64,000 bases of DNA. It comes from Pseudofabraea citricarpa (taxonomy: Eukaryota; Ascomycota; Leotiomycetes; Helotiales; Dermateaceae). The DNA is taken from positions 868,001 through 932,000 of the forward strand of contig JAPWGK010000010.1 of NCBI GenBank assembly GCA_029641185.1. Direction: 5' to 3'. Both the position numbers and the translations under genes were made by a program. Of this stretch, positions 10,890 to 23,597 are shown piece after piece. The notes below the pieces were generated by a model that saw only the letters and a program-made list of their open reading frames with translations, did no database searches and had not been told where the DNA came from. Each line of letters begins with the position of its first letter. Position 1 is the first letter of the stretch.

Positions 10890-11300
10890 AGAAGAAAGAA
10901 GAAGAAAGCAGCTCCTTTTCTTAAAAATGGAATAGGTGCAGATCCCCCCGATCTATCTAAAGAATCCTTTTCCACTTTATCAAAATAAAAAGAAGAAAAA
11001 GGACTGCAGAGAAAATGATTTATAAACAAATCAGCTGTATCAAGTCTATTTACCTTGATCATGGAAGCAAAGAGGGCGGAAAAAAGGAGGAGAAGAGAAG
11101 AGAAGAGAAGAAACAGGCCCTTTTCTTCGGAAGGGAATAGGTACGGCACCCTCTGATATTTCTAAAGAACACCTTTTCCACTTCGTCGAAATAAAAAAAG
11201 GAGGAAAAGGATTGAAGAGAAAAGGATATAGAGACAAGTCAGGTGTATCAAGTCCATTCACCCTTACTATGAAATCAAAGCGGCCGAAAAAAAGGAAGAG
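10890..11300. repeat. Diverged tandem duplication, unit about 205 bp
   Basis: Two adjacent copies (about 10890-11095 and 11096-11300) share ordered blocks: ccttttctt..aaatggaataggt against cttttcttcgg..gggaataggt, then 'tctaaagaa', 'ccttttccactt', 'gtatcaagtc' and 'gg(c)cgaaaaaaagg'. Matching words are offset by 205-206 bases. The minus-strand frames in the two copies give similar but low-complexity Phe/Leu/Ser peptides with no conserved start, so the duplication is best read as non-coding. Confidence 0.8.
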
Positions 11301-12782
11301 AAATCGCATTGTAGATGATACTCGCTCAACCTACCCATGGGCACTATTTACTTGCCAATGAGGTCTGGTCGCTATAAATTGAATACCTACTGTCGATAGA
11401 TGAACTTGCTACACAGACAGATAACGTAGAAAGAAACCTTAACTGACCCAAAAGCTAACTTTTACTTTTTTGATTTTTAGGTTGTTTGATGTAGAAGCAT
11501 CGGGTCCCGAGAAGGCAAAATCATCAGTGGGTACTGTAGCTTGATAACTGCGAGCAGCAATGAGATGGCATCCGAGGACTCTGATATCACTTCTGTATAT
11601 GTTAGCAGCAGGGACTGGATTTTAGCGCTTGGAGCGTACGTAATTACTCAAATTGAAATCAGACCTGAGAAAGTAGTTAAGAGTGCCGCGTACTTGCTTC
11701 CGACAAGAGCCAGACGGCATTCAGCAAGCAGTCAACCTGAACATTCGACAAATGGTTCGTTCCCCACGAGGTAAGAGTCATTCGTGAACAGAGGAATTTG
11801 GTGATACAACGTCAAGTACTCTGTACATGGCGTAAGCCTAGACAGGTATGAGGTACTCGTATCGGGAAGACATGCCATGTACCGTGCAGCCACTGACTGG
11901 TCTGGCGGGCAAGCGAGAAATGCACGAGGCACCTGGCACATTGCTGGCGTGGGCTCGCAGGCTCACTCGTTGGTTCGTGTGCCTTTTAAGGTTCAGCAAG
12001 ACGGCGACGGGTGGCCGGTTGATTGATCCTGAGGTACTGTCGATGTACGGCGGCGGGAGTGCGGTCGGTTGGTGATGTACAGTATCTATCTGCCTTTCGC
12101 CACTTCATATTCCTCCTCGTCGCTCCGCAATGCTTTCTCCTCGTGCCGGATGTGTACAGTCGAGATTGCATGATGGCCTGGCCTGGACTGGACTGGAAGA
12201 AAAGGACTGACGGTTCTCCCTCTTGCAGGTTTGTGTGTGTAACTGTAACGGGCAGACGGTAGTTCATGCCCTCTGTCGTGAGCGAGTGTCAAAGGGACCG
12301 GGTTGAACCCGACCGGGCCCCTACTGATTGGGTCACGGCCGCGACCAGAGGGAGTCTGTTCTTTTTTGGGGTCGGCGTCCCAGTCAAGTTTTTCTTGCTC
12401 TGGCGCGGGTTTCATGAATCCTGCAGAGAGGAAGGAAGGCGCTGTTTTGTTTTCACTTTCGACAGGCCGGGTCGACAGGCAGGCAGGAATCAGATGTGAT
12501 GTTCTGGTGTATGTGTGTTTGCTGTATGTGTGTATGTGTGTATGTGTGTATGTAGGGCGGTTGTCTAGTGGTGGTTGGTATTGGTGATGGATCCTAGTCG
12601 GTCGACGGACTTGCTTGGAATTTGTGATTGCGGTCGGACGATGCTAGCGCCAGTCGACGCCGCCAACACTATGTGTGATGTGTGAGTGATGCGTGATGAT
12701 ATCGAGGAATAAAGGGAGTCTGGATTGGTGGCGGCAGGAGAGCATTCAAGGGAGATTTGGGGATGCATGTATTCGAGTCAGT

Positions 12783-12924
12783 TTGTTGTGTTGGTATTAT
12801 TGTTGTTGTGGTTGTGGTTGTGGTTGTGGTTGTTGCTGACGGTGTCTCCGTAGATCTTGACATTTGAGTGAGTGAGTGAATGATGTGAGTGATGTGAGTG
12901 ATGGTGGTGGTGGTGGTGGTGGTG
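12783..12924. repeat. (GTT)n/(GGTTGT)n and (GGT)n microsatellites
   Basis: Trinucleotide and hexanucleotide G/T repeats at 12783-12835 are followed by TGAG/TGATG steps and an eight-unit GGT tract near 12901-12923. One strand is strongly G-rich. Confidence 0.9.
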
Positions 12925-14137
12925 ACAGGGGGCATGGGGGAGGGGAGGGGGGGCCTGGATGGGAGGGGGGTGTGAGTGAGCGACAGGGCAGACGGGCACT
13001 GGTAGGTAGTGAGTGCCAGTGAGTACCAGTCCAGTACCACTGGCAGTACCGTAACAGTACAGTAGTGGCAGTCAGGGTGTTAGAGTGCCCGAAAAGAGTG
13101 TTGTGGCAGCAGTCGCAGGGTGCTCGTTAGGCTGTTGCTTTCGCGGTAGATCAGTTGGATTAGCGCCCAAGGGAGTAAGGCTTCCCCACCTTATTTCTGG
13201 ACTCTGGAAGCGAATGCATGATTGGATTTCATGTGAGGGCACGCAGCTTGATCGGTGTGTGTGTTGTTGTTGTTGTTGTACTGAAATGGCTGCTGCTGCT
13301 TTCCGGCTGCCGAGTTGGAGTGTGGTTGTAGTTCTTTATTCTTGATCCATCATTCATCGGCAGCCCCCATGTCAATGTGTTTCTTCCTCTAACGCTGGCC
13401 GTATAGCTACCTAACAACTGTCTGTAGATGCGCTGAAGAAATCCCAAATCTGCAAGGCATGGCATAGCATGCACTCTTCTTCCTCAGACATTAATTTCAA
13501 GTGGGATGCGGGAAGGGAAGCAGGCTTGTCTGCTTCCAGTCGATCTCCATTGTATTGGTGGCACCATGCATGCGAAGCAGGCGCAGGGCAGGGGGGGGGG
13601 GGTTGCTAAGGGACTATGGCAATCCACGAGTCGATTTATTTACTGTACAGAGTACTGTAGCAGAGTCGACGTTGTGCAAGTATAATAGAGGAGAAAACCA
13701 AAGAAAGAAAAGAAGAGAGTATTTACTATGGTGCTCACTTACTATGTCTCACTCTCTCTTCTCTTCTCCCTCCTCCCTCCTCCCTCCCCCTCCTGTACTA
13801 TACATATACCTACACCTACCGGTAGAACCAATGCCAATACCGGTTGCGCCCAGCGCCCACTGCCCTCCAGCGTCTTCAGGTCTTCAGGTGCCTCCAAATA
13901 ATGCTTCCAAAGAGGCTAAGGCTGAATGACCAGCCCAGGTTCCCCCCTGTAGTGGCTTCACCAGTCTTTCCCCCCCAGCGCCCCTCCCCAGCGCCCAGCA
14001 CCCCCAGCACACAGCGCTCATCCCGGCAGCCCAGTCTTCTGCCACCGCCCACTGGCCCATCGCGCCCATCATTCATCCATCCACCCATCCATCAATCATC
14101 CATCCCATACAGTACGGAATTGCTACAGTACAGTACA

Positions 14138-14290
14138 GTACTGACTGACTGACTGACTGACTGACCTTGACTACTGACTACTGACCTCCCCTGTCCGCGC
14201 CTTGCCTGCCTGCTTGCCTGCTACCTGCCTGTGTGTTATTCTCCTCCACCACCTTAACCACCACCACCACCACCACCACCACCACTACCA
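14138..14290. repeat. (CTGA)n and (CCA)n microsatellites
   Basis: CTGA is repeated about six times at 14140-14166. A CCA tract of about nine units lies at 14258-14284. Both lie within 1 kb upstream of the MED15 ATG and may be in its promoter or leader. Confidence 0.9.
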
Positions 14291-15104
14291 CTTCCACTTC
14301 CACCACAACCGCCCTCACCCTCCTCCTCTCGTCCTGACAGCTCCTTCACCATCATCCTCTTCCTCTTCTTCACTCACCGCACTCTTTCTCGTCTCCCCCC
14401 CAGCGACTGATGGGCTGCCACACCGCATCGCATATTCCCTAATCTCTAATCGGTTCGTCTGTTCAACATCCCTCAGAATTAGACCTCAAACACACTGCGC
14501 AACCCCCAGGCCCTCATACCACGACGCTTTGACGCAACTCGTCACGCTCCCCTGGTACACCACAACCTTCCGCAGACCTCTGCCCTTACCTTGCCCGACC
14601 TGTATACTTCGCATCCGTTCAACCATCCACGACCGAACTTGTGAATGTACCGTCTGCCAGTCACTGCCATACTCACGCAGACCACCTTCTACACCACGAG
14701 GCCGACATCGACATCGACGACCTCATCGAGCCTTGCGACCGTCTTCCTTGCACCAGTCTTCGATCGCCCCATCGGTCAGCCCCAGAAGATCGTTTCCCTC
14801 CTGCGATTTCGCCCGATCGCCTTGTACCACGGTCTGCGTTGCCAGCGGGTGTGCCATTGCCAATAACAGCTTCTCGCGGGACACAAAGATGCTCTAGGGA
14901 GCCTGCAGCAGGTCGCCGCTCATTGTCAGATCCTGAATACGACAATCTCACCCTCCTCCCCCCCCCAAATCTGGACTCACCACACGACCCGAGTAAACAC
15001 AACAACCGGGTGCTTCCTGCAACGGCCATATTGTCACGAACGATCGCAACGTCGAACATCGGACAAGGTCGGGTCACTGGCCTGTACCTACACCGACGGC
15101 CACC

Positions 15105-18100
15105 ATGGCGACGAACTTTCAGAACATGCAGCAGCAGCGCCCGCCCCAGAATGCGTCGAGCCAGATCCAGCAGTTGATCTTTCAGACCCTCAACCAGCAG
15201 ACAGGCCCGCTGTCAGGATGGCAGTCGAGCGTCATGATACAGGAGCGCATGGGATTAGTCTTCAACATGTGAGTCAAGGAAACCTGGACGGTGCGAGCCC
15301 GGCGGGGAGATGGCTCAGACTAATCCATCATAGCATTGGGAACCTACGACTTGCTAGTCAGCACCAGCCGAACCCACCAACGCTCCAAAAGATGTGCGAG
15401 ATTGGCATCAAGTTCGAAAAGGACATCTTCGAAAAGTCGCCCGACAAGGCATGTTTTTCTCTTCGCCGCCCCTGCCCTACCGAGAAGACTGACCCCGTTG
15501 CTAACACCGTTCCAGGCACATTACAAGCAGGAGGTTCAGAATAAGCTGAATCAATTACTCGAGCGACGGAATCAGAACCAGGCCAGTCTCCAGCAGTCGA
15601 TCAATGCCCAGGCCCAAGCGCAAGCTCAACAGCAAGCCCAATCTCAGCAGCAGATGATGATGAATCAGAATGGAATGCAAGGCGGCCAAAACCAGGTGCC
15701 TCAGATGATGCCGCAACAGCCGCAACAGGGTTTTCACCACCTCCAGCACCAGATGCAAGCATCTCCGCTCCCAGGTCAACAACCGCCACAGATGGCCATG
15801 GGCATGTCAAACCAGGGAATGCCACCGAACATGACCCCAGCTCAACAGCAGCAATTCCAGATGGCCATGCAACAACAGCAGCAACAACAGCAGCAGCAGC
15901 AACATCAACAGCAGAGACAACCACCTCATCAGCAGTCTCAACCACAGCAGAACATCCCTGGAAGACCACAAAACGGTGAATTTTCCAAAGAGGATATAAC
16001 ACGCCTCAGTGAGATCACTCAAAGGCTGGTGGCCGAGGCATCAGAAGAGGAGAAGAACACCCTGCGGATGAGTTTGCAAGCCCGGATGGAGCCTGCAGCC
16101 ATCCAAAACTACATATCACGAAACATCGATCCGCTCATGATGTACTTCCGAAATCAAGCTGTGATGAAGTTGCGAGCCGAGAAGCAAAATCGCCCGGGTC
16201 AACCACAAGCCCAGGGACCATTCCCGAACACTCAGCAGCCGCCGAATATTCCCGTGGCTGCTCCGGCGATGCAGCAGCAGCGGTCCATGCAACCCAGCCC
16301 GATGAATGGCCCGGGTCAACCACCCGTCTCAGTGGGCGGTGGCGGCTCCGATTTTGGTTCATTCGTCGGTGGCATGGAGAATATCATCGGCGAGCAACAA
16401 CAAGCGGGCGTCATGGCTCAAGCGGCAGGGCAGATGGTTGTTCCTGTCAGTGGGACGCAGCGCAATGCTACACCTCAGCCGGGCGGCATGCCTGGGCAAG
16501 GTATGAATATGATGGATCAACGGGCCTTGTCTAACAACCCAAACCTGAATCGCCAACAACAGCAGCAAATGATGAACGTGCAACAGGCACAGCAGCAGAG
16601 ATTACAACATGCTGCCCTCCAACAATCTCAGCAGTCTCAAGCCCAAATGCGAGCAAATGCCCAGGCAAAAGCTCAGCAGATGGCACTTCACGGACAGCCA
16701 GGTGGAATGGGTCCTGGTCCAGTGCCACCCCAACAGAGCCCAGCTATGAACACGCTCAACACACCCCTCAGAACCCCTTCAGCGATGAACACGGGCGAGA
16801 GCCAGCAGGTGAACCCAAATGCGCAGTTTGGACAACCGCTTGATCCTCGCTTTAATCAGGGGAATCAGAGGCCGCCCGGTGCTATGAGCGCATCCAACAT
16901 GATGGCATCCATGTTCGCAAGCATCCCACAAGACCAGCGACAACGATTGTCGCAGCTGCCCCAAGAGAAGCTGAACGAGGTGGTCAACAGATGGCACGAA
17001 TCACGCCAACAACAGCAAGCAAATGCTAACCAAGCAGCTCAACATGGAACACCTGGAATTCAAATGCAGGCCAACAACCAAGCACGTCCTGGACAACCAC
17101 CAACTCCGCAGGGTGGGCAGTTCAATCCTCAGCATCCAGGTAACCAATTCATGACGCCTGGTCAAGGTGGCCAACGACCACAAAACATGCCACCAGCAAT
17201 GACACAGCAGCAGCAAATGATGCTTCAACAGCAGATCGCTAGGTTGCAACAGAATCCCTTACAGCAGCAGCAACAGCAGCAACGCCCTGGTCAGATGTCC
17301 AACGAGCAAGCCATCATCAGGCAGATGGATACCTTTGACTTCCCAGCAAATATCATAAACCATCCCAGCTTTCCTCGACATGTCCCTTCCGATTTGAAGA
17401 AATGGGGCCAGGTGAAGCAATGGGCGGCACAAACTCAGCTAGGACCCGAAGTCCTTGAGACTCTCAAGAAGCTTCAAAGTATGCACTATCAGAACCTGGT
17501 TCGCTCCCGAGCTCAAGGCCAACCTGGCGCAGCACCTGGGGGTCCTGCAGGGACGCAACCTCAAGCACCTGTCGCGCCTCCTGGATTGGCAGCTCCTGTC
17601 GCTCAGATGGGTCACATGGGAATGCCAGCCGGCCCCATGAATATGGCTGGCTCCGCACAACCGCGAATTCCAACGCAGGAGGAGATCAACGCGGCCCGTC
17701 ACCACCCAACAGGAAAGATGGCCGGAGCTACCGATGATCAAATCAGGGCCGTATTGATGAGAGTTCATAACCAGTCTACCCAGATGACACCACAACAGCA
17801 GCAACAGCGCCAGCAGCAAATGATGGCAATGCAGCAACAGATGAACCAAAATGGGATGATGGGTCACCAAGGAAGACCGAACCAACAGGTAGGCCAGGCG
17901 AATCCAATGGCACAGCGTGTTCCGCAAAAGCAGCCACCAAAACCACCGGCACCTGCTGAGCCAGCACCTGCGAACCGAGCCGCTGCTCGTCCAGCTCAGA
18001 ACGGCAGAAGTGCTGCCGCTCCAGCTTCTTCGCCTGCGCAACCAGCGAAAAGCCTCAAGAGGGCCAGTAGTGACGATGTTGTTGAAGTTCCAAATCCCAA

Positions 18101-19989
18101 TATTCAGCAACAGCGACCTCAGTCTCAACAGCAACCTGGTCAGCCACAACAACAACAGCAACAGCGAGCGACTACTTTACCCGCTTTCACTCCTCAACAG
18201 CTTGCGGCCATGGATCCTAAATCGCGAGAAAGGTATGAAGCGGCCCGCGCTGCCCAGAATAAGCAACTGTCTGCACAGCCTAATACCGAGCTTGTCAATA
18301 AGGCACGGATCATCATGCAAGAGGAGGCACAACGCGTGGAAGTCATGTCTGAGATCCCCATGGACAATGAAACAAAAGCGCATGTTACCAAGTTGTTGCG
18401 CAATCTGTTAGCTCCATTAAATGCGGTTTCCCAATCAATACCTAAGTGGTATCCGATAACCCAAGACGATGCGCGGTTGAGAGTCTTCTATCGTACTGTA
18501 AGTATTAACCCCCTCGAGAGACGTGTGAGGTTCTAATATTTTCTAGCGACATCGCTTGAGCAAGCAATTTCACGATGCCGGCATGACTCAGATAAAGGAT
18601 ACCTTTTCCATATCACCGGCTGAGATAGAAAAGGCCCGTCAAATGCTTGTTGGTATGGTCAAGGAGCTTAGCGAGCGCTTCCCCGACATGTGGAAGAAGG
18701 CTGGAGCACAGGCAAATAATTCACAGCAAGCAGGTGTTAATCAAGGTCAGCCTACATCGGCACCTTCTGCCCCTCTCAACGCTGCAAATTTGCAACAACA
18801 GCAACAGCAGTTGAATAAGATGCATTCAAGATCAGGGAGTCGTAGCGGCCATACCCCGGCCGCCCCGACACAAGCTCAGCCGCCTTTTCCATTTGGCGCC
18901 TCTTCTCCACATGGACAGCCAATCTACAATGGCGGCAAGGCACCTTTAACGCAAGAAAACCTGCACATTCCGGCGAGGAAAAAGCAGAAACCGAATGCGA
19001 CACCAGGTGCCGGGCAGACCACCCCGGTTTCTAACGCTTCCCCGTTGATTACTAAGGGAGTTTCGCCAGAAATGAAGCGACAGAGTGTCCCAGAACCAAG
19101 GGTACAGCAGAAGCCTGCCATGTCCTGTTCAGAGCCGGAGTGCGAGCGCCACAACGTCGGGTTTGACAACGAAGAAGACTTGAGACGTCACACTCAAGAA
19201 GAACATGTGAAGCCCTTGGAGAATCCTTTGAAATTTGCTCAAGAAAACCTAGCCAAAGCGCTCGGCTTGGATGCGCAAGGCAAACCGAAGAATAATACAG
19301 TTGAACCACTAAGTGCCCCGAATGGGGTCAAGATGGCACCCAACGCCACTAAACAAGGCCAGACACCCAACAGTAAGGGAAACACAACGCCGCTTCCCAC
19401 GGGAGCTACCCCGATGAACCGACAGGGTAGCATGGCAGATGGCAAAGCCAATGGGCAAAGCAAGATGAAGCTAGAATCCGGAAAAGATGCTGCGGCCAAG
19501 AGCCAGAAGGATTCTGCGAGGCAACCAGATCAACCGGTCCCAGAGGTTGCGCCAGTCGATCCATGGGCCAATGCTACCATTGACCCTAATGATCTGTTCT
19601 CAACATTCTCGGCCTTCGACTCTGGAGCTATAGGCGGGATACCTGACTTGAACGTTTATCGGTCAATAACTCCCAACGACACACCTGAATCCAGCAAGGA
19701 TTCTGGCGCCTCAGAACCCACTAGCGACATCTCAGACGGCGTTACTTTGGACATCAACCTTGACATATTTGACAATGGCTGGGAACCATTTGGTCCCAGC
19801 GATACAAACACAACATTTTTCGACATGAGCAATTACAACAAGGCCGATGCGGATGCTGGCGTGGACATGTCCATGTTTGACGAAGACAAGCCAATAACAG
19901 CTTTTGAGGGCTGGGACAATTTCGATACCTCGGTCTTTGACAAACCGTTCCAATTCGATACATCATTATACTCAATGAACGCCGAATAG
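15105..19989 (+). CDS. MED15: Mediator subunit 15 (MED15/Gal11), KIX and poly-Gln protein
   Basis: Exons 15105-15268, 15334-15448, 15516-18497 and 18547-19989 give about 1567 residues. Residues about 15-100 form the KIX-like domain (QIQQLIFQTLNQQTGPLSGW, then GLVFNIIGNLR and ALKYKQ-like AHYKQEVQNKL), which is assembled only when the first two introns are removed. The second intron must use a GC donor (AAG|GCATGT) to keep frame. A very long Gln/Met/Pro-rich centre follows, with an eleven-Gln run near 15870-15905 and Gln tracts elsewhere. The block MDTFDFPANIINHPSFP, then the helical KARIIMQEEAQRVEVMSEIP and the segment after intron 3 are the conserved Mediator-binding parts. A C2H2-like motif lies near residues 1281-1306, and an acidic/aromatic C terminus follows. 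MED15 is a tail subunit that receives activator signals through KIX. The identification is secure; exact exon ends need cDNA. Confidence 0.93.
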
Positions 19990-20875
19990 GCGGGGTCGTT
20001 TTATTCTTATAGATTTCATTTAGCGACGGTGGCGTTGTCGGGCTGGGGATGCGATGGACACATGGACGGAGGACGGAACGAGATACCATTGGAAAAGCAT
20101 TTTTGGGCGTTCAAGGGGTTTTTGCAGTAACTGGACATGGTTTTGTCCTAGTTGTGTAATAAGGGATTATAGGAAAGGGGGACTCAGCTGATTTAAAAGG
20201 GTTTGGATTTGAAAATCATGTTCAAATAGTATCTTGTCATATGCAAGGCACTGCGTGCCACTTCTTATTTTCGCGCACGAGGTTAATCTCGCACGTCTTT
20301 TTATCGTATCCTACATCATAGACCATATGAACTGTCACATTACATAAGCTTTCGGGATGTGAGGTTGATGTACTGTACCTGGTCTGTGGCGGATGATTTG
20401 CGGTGCAGCTGTCAAAGGAAAAAGCAACAAGACCTAGAGATTGGCTTATCACGTGACGGAGATCATGCGAGCCAGGTGAGCTCGCTTGGAAAAACGAATC
20501 TCTCACCGCCTGCTCTAAGCAGCTAGCGCTCCCGCGGACCTTGAGCTCTTGCCGATCAATCAATCAATATCAAGTCGCGAGGCACAAGCTTCCACTTAAC
20601 TTTCTTCCCCAACGCGACTTGCTTCCCCATCACGCACAACCACAAGATACCCGACCATCGCCTCGACTCGTGTTTGTTGTCTCTGAGCGAGCTGTATACT
20701 CTTGCCTTCCATCAAGTCAGTAAAACGAGACCTGGCATTACAAGCCAGCAAGCACGACGTGCTTTCGTCGCGTAGAATCAGCAAACGCGCCCTCCACCAG
20801 CTTAAGCTTTCCATTCCAACGACTCTACCTCCAGTCGCAATCACCACCATAAGATCAATCGAATATACAGCTGAG
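19990..20875. other. 3' UTR of MED15 and promoter/leader of the Whi5-like gene
   Basis: The frame of the next gene stays open upstream from 20876 to 20702 without an ATG, so this is probably leader. A CACGTG-like cacgtgac lies at 20450-20457. There is no other gene. Confidence 0.5.
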
Positions 20876-22259
20876 ATGGCATCCAACAACCCCGCTCTCA
20901 CCGCGCGTCGCGTGCTCTCTGCCCTCGATGCAAACGCGTCCATCGGCAAGAGCACATCCAATATCTCTACGAAACCGGGACAGGTGGTTGAAAAAACAGC
21001 TTTGTCGATCTCGGGTTCGACGCAATCCCCAACGCTAAAGCGATCGCATTCTCCTGGAGGATCTGGCGCTGTGGGCGGAAAGAGATCCCGAGCCGATTCT
21101 CCTGGACTTGAAGATGGTGAAGCTTCAGAAAGAGCTTATAAGAGACGTGGTATCCAACCAGCCGAGCTGGCTGACCTAGAAGTTGACCGTAGTAGTCAAG
21201 CTACTGAGGATGATGAAATGGTGGCTCAAAGTTGTGAAGGGGAACCTGAGTCAGAAGTATGTTCAAAGTCTTTTTTCCCATTACATAAGAGGGGAGAGAG
21301 TGGAAAGGACCCATTGTGGTTTGAGCTTGTTCTGATGGACATTCATCAGCTATTGTGTATATTAGTGGCATGAAAAATGCCACTGATCAATTCCTAGGAC
21401 AAGCTCGCAACTGTGGAACAAGAAAGATCCATTGCGTTGAGCTGGTGACTGGGCTTGGTCATATGCAACAACGACGTTTGAGTCTTTACTAACTTGTAAA
21501 TAGGGATCTAGTGAACAGGGTGTACAAACTGAAGAACCAAATCCTGCATCAGAAGTGTCGCCGAGCACGTCGCTTAATCAGAACGTTACTGGTTTAGAAG
21601 AAGATTCGCAGAATACAGTTGCAACCAGTTTTACATTGCCAGTGGAGGTCCCTGAGATGTCAAGCACAGGACCTCAAACGCAGATTAGCCAGCCAATCTC
21701 TGTTGCGCCTTCACCTCGCACTTTAAGGAAAGAAGAAACTCGAAAAGTTCGTCCTTCTGTAATCGATTTCAAACCATGCCTAATTAAAAAACAGCACGCC
21801 GCTGCAATTAAATTGCGTCTTGGTCTCGCAAGCTATAAAATCCGAACCAACCAGCTCGATGTACCTCTCTCGCGATTACAAGTCAGAACTATGTCATCAA
21901 GATTCCCACCCTTACCTCGACTACCCCCGGCCTCTGATGTGCCTCGTCGACCTGTTTCTGAGCCTTCTACATCATTTATCGCAGCCAGGGTTCCAGATAT
22001 TCAGGTTCAAAAGCCGACCTTACAAAACACATCCATAATCCCAACGCTAGCATACTCGCCAGAGAAGATGGCACATGGAGCTAGTCCTACCGCCATCTTG
22101 CCTCGACAACGAGAATCTTTAATAAATCCACCACAACTACAACGCCTAAGCCGGACACAGTCACCAGAGGAAAACAGTCCGACAGCAGATCCTATAAGTA
22201 GTGTGGTCAGTGAAGGAGCCGTTGATGGTCTCTTGAGCTTAATGGGTGCCCGACGGTAA
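20876..22259 (+). CDS. Whi5/Nrm1-type G1/S transcriptional repressor
   Basis: Exons 20876-21256 and 21504-22259 give 378 residues. The intron starts GTATGT and has a TACTAAC branch word 10 bases before its AG. Residues about 229-255 (IKLRLGLASYKIRTNQL, then PLSRL) are the GTB motif of Whi5/Nrm1 proteins, which binds the SBF/MBF transcription factors. The rest is low-complexity and Ser/Pro-rich, with several SP/TP sites (TQSPTLK, SHSPGG, ADSPGL, YSPEK, TQSPEE) suited to CDK phosphorylation, as expected for a repressor released by Cdk at G1/S. KRSRADS and YKRRG may be nuclear signals. The motif is distinctive, but it cannot tell Whi5 from Nrm1 function. Confidence 0.85.
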
Positions 22260-23597
22260 TTCCTAATTCTAAGGGATATGAAAGGTTTTCTTTACTTGAA
22301 CACGAGCTCGAGCGAGCCGCTGCTTTCTGTACAAAGAACTCTTGCATTGGAGGGAAGTTTATGGCGGGTCTATGGGATGGGATTCGGAATTGTTTGCATC
22401 GCCTTACGAGGCTGGAGTTCAATGCTTGAGATTATTTTTTGGAGGGGAGTTTGGACCCTTTGGTTTTTGAATGAACCTTGGTCAATGAGTGGTGTTTTGG
22501 GGAGTTTAATTTTGGTTTTGCATTGAGTGGCGGGGGGAGAGGGGGTTAAAATAGTTGGGAGGGAGATATAAGATATCATGGAATATTTTGATTGGAGCAC
22601 CTTTTTTTTTTTAGAGGGGCCTTCTTTGCCTCTCTTATCTAGAGATAGGAAAGCTGGAATGATAGCAAGTAATACCTGGGGTGTTTTCAACAATTCGTTC
22701 TACTTGTGAGAGAGGGAGAAGCACGTGTTGGGTGCCTGAGGCACGGAATCGGCTCCTGGGATTATAAACAACCTCGTTCGGCCCACAGCTTTTGGAAAAT
22801 ATACACATCCTCCGGCACAACGGATGTACGCCTCTTTCTATTCCCTCAGGCGCGAGCGCGTGTTAGATCAAGAGTATTCCTTCCACTCTGAGGATTGGTT
22901 TCTACTTATGAACGGGTGATCTTAGCGCCGAATCCGCAGAGTAGAGTGCCCGTGCCTAGTAGCACGGGCACTGGCAACAAGAGTAACGTTAGCGACGAAA
23001 CAGAACCATCACCAGACATGTACGTGAGAAACATCTATGTCGTGAAGCGGCGCACTTGCTTTCGCGTATGTGCGTGACGGAATTCATGACTCTGGCCTAG
23101 GCTAGCCTCCTTGTACTTCTTCTGAGGTGGTATTATGGCACGGTCGCTTGAGGTCTGTAGGGGGGTATAGTGTTTTGGTGTTTTGCGGAATCGTATAGCC
23201 AGAGCCGGAGCTTATATATCTTGGTTGGGTGGTTACTCCGTATAAGTCTGTCATTTATAGTATTTGCTTTCGCGGAGTCGTATAGGCAGAGCTGGTGATT
23301 CTATACCTTGCTTACCTATCTCGTTGGTTGCCACTCTGTGAATTATATACAGTCTTTGGTTTCGTGAAATCGTGTGGCTGTGGTTGGTGGCTATATACCT
23401 CCCCTAGAAACATTTCCGCTCTGGGATGACTTAGCAGCAGAATGCTTGGTCGTAACCGTTGATTGAGCAGATTATCTGAGACGGGTTGGGTCCTTACAAG
23501 GATCAAGGACAAAAGCAAAAACAAAAACAATCATCATGATCTATACATGATCAGCTCGTCATAATTCATCAAAAGCCCACTCCTCTCTTCCCCTTCT
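22260..23597. other. Convergent spacer between the Whi5-like and TFIIIA genes
   Basis: It holds both 3' UTRs and a diverged tandem array (listed separately). The short frames here have no splice support and no protein-like composition. Confidence 0.5.
23170..23405. repeat. Three diverged copies of a 90-bp unit
   Basis: The word ttt(g/c)gcggaatcgtatagc(c)agagc(c/t)gg..tatata recurs starting near 23182, 23269 and 23361 (offsets 87 and 92). Each copy is followed by a 'ttggttg..ccactc(t/c)gt' segment. Copies differ mainly at C/T and G/A positions. Confidence 0.7.

Larger units (their letters stand above)
9148..15104. other. Six-kilobase gene-poor spacer rich in simple repeats
   Basis: No open frame here has both coding composition and believable splice sites; the longer frames are products of low-complexity DNA. 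Besides the repeats listed separately it holds a (TAGG)n stretch near 9340-9370, pyrimidine tracts at 9430-9475 and 13745-13795, A-rich runs at 10130-10160, TGTATG steps at 12510-12555, and a run of at least ten G near 13590. The final kilobase is C/T-rich and probably contains the promoter and a long leader for MED15. Confidence 0.6.

Noticed and set aside
10844..11309. Two similar small Phe/Leu-rich proteins
   Set aside because: The similarity reflects the non-coding 205-bp duplication, and the peptides have no shared start, stop or domain.
12669..13040. Minus-strand frame rich in Thr, His and Asn
   Set aside because: It is a direct translation of GTT and GGT microsatellites.
14202..14897. 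231-codon frame starting MPACLPATC with a His run
   Set aside because: It is created by CCA and pyrimidine repeats, has no conserved composition, and overlaps a second open frame (14641-15177).
15218..15544. Alternative frame through MED15 exon 2 using a GT donor
   Set aside because: Using GT at 15452 leads to a stop soon after the acceptor and destroys the KIX domain; the GC donor gives a continuous domain.
17439..18161. 240-codon Leu-rich frame antisense to MED15
   Set aside because: It is the mirror of Gln codons (CAG/CAA to CTG/TTG) in the MED15 Gln-rich centre.
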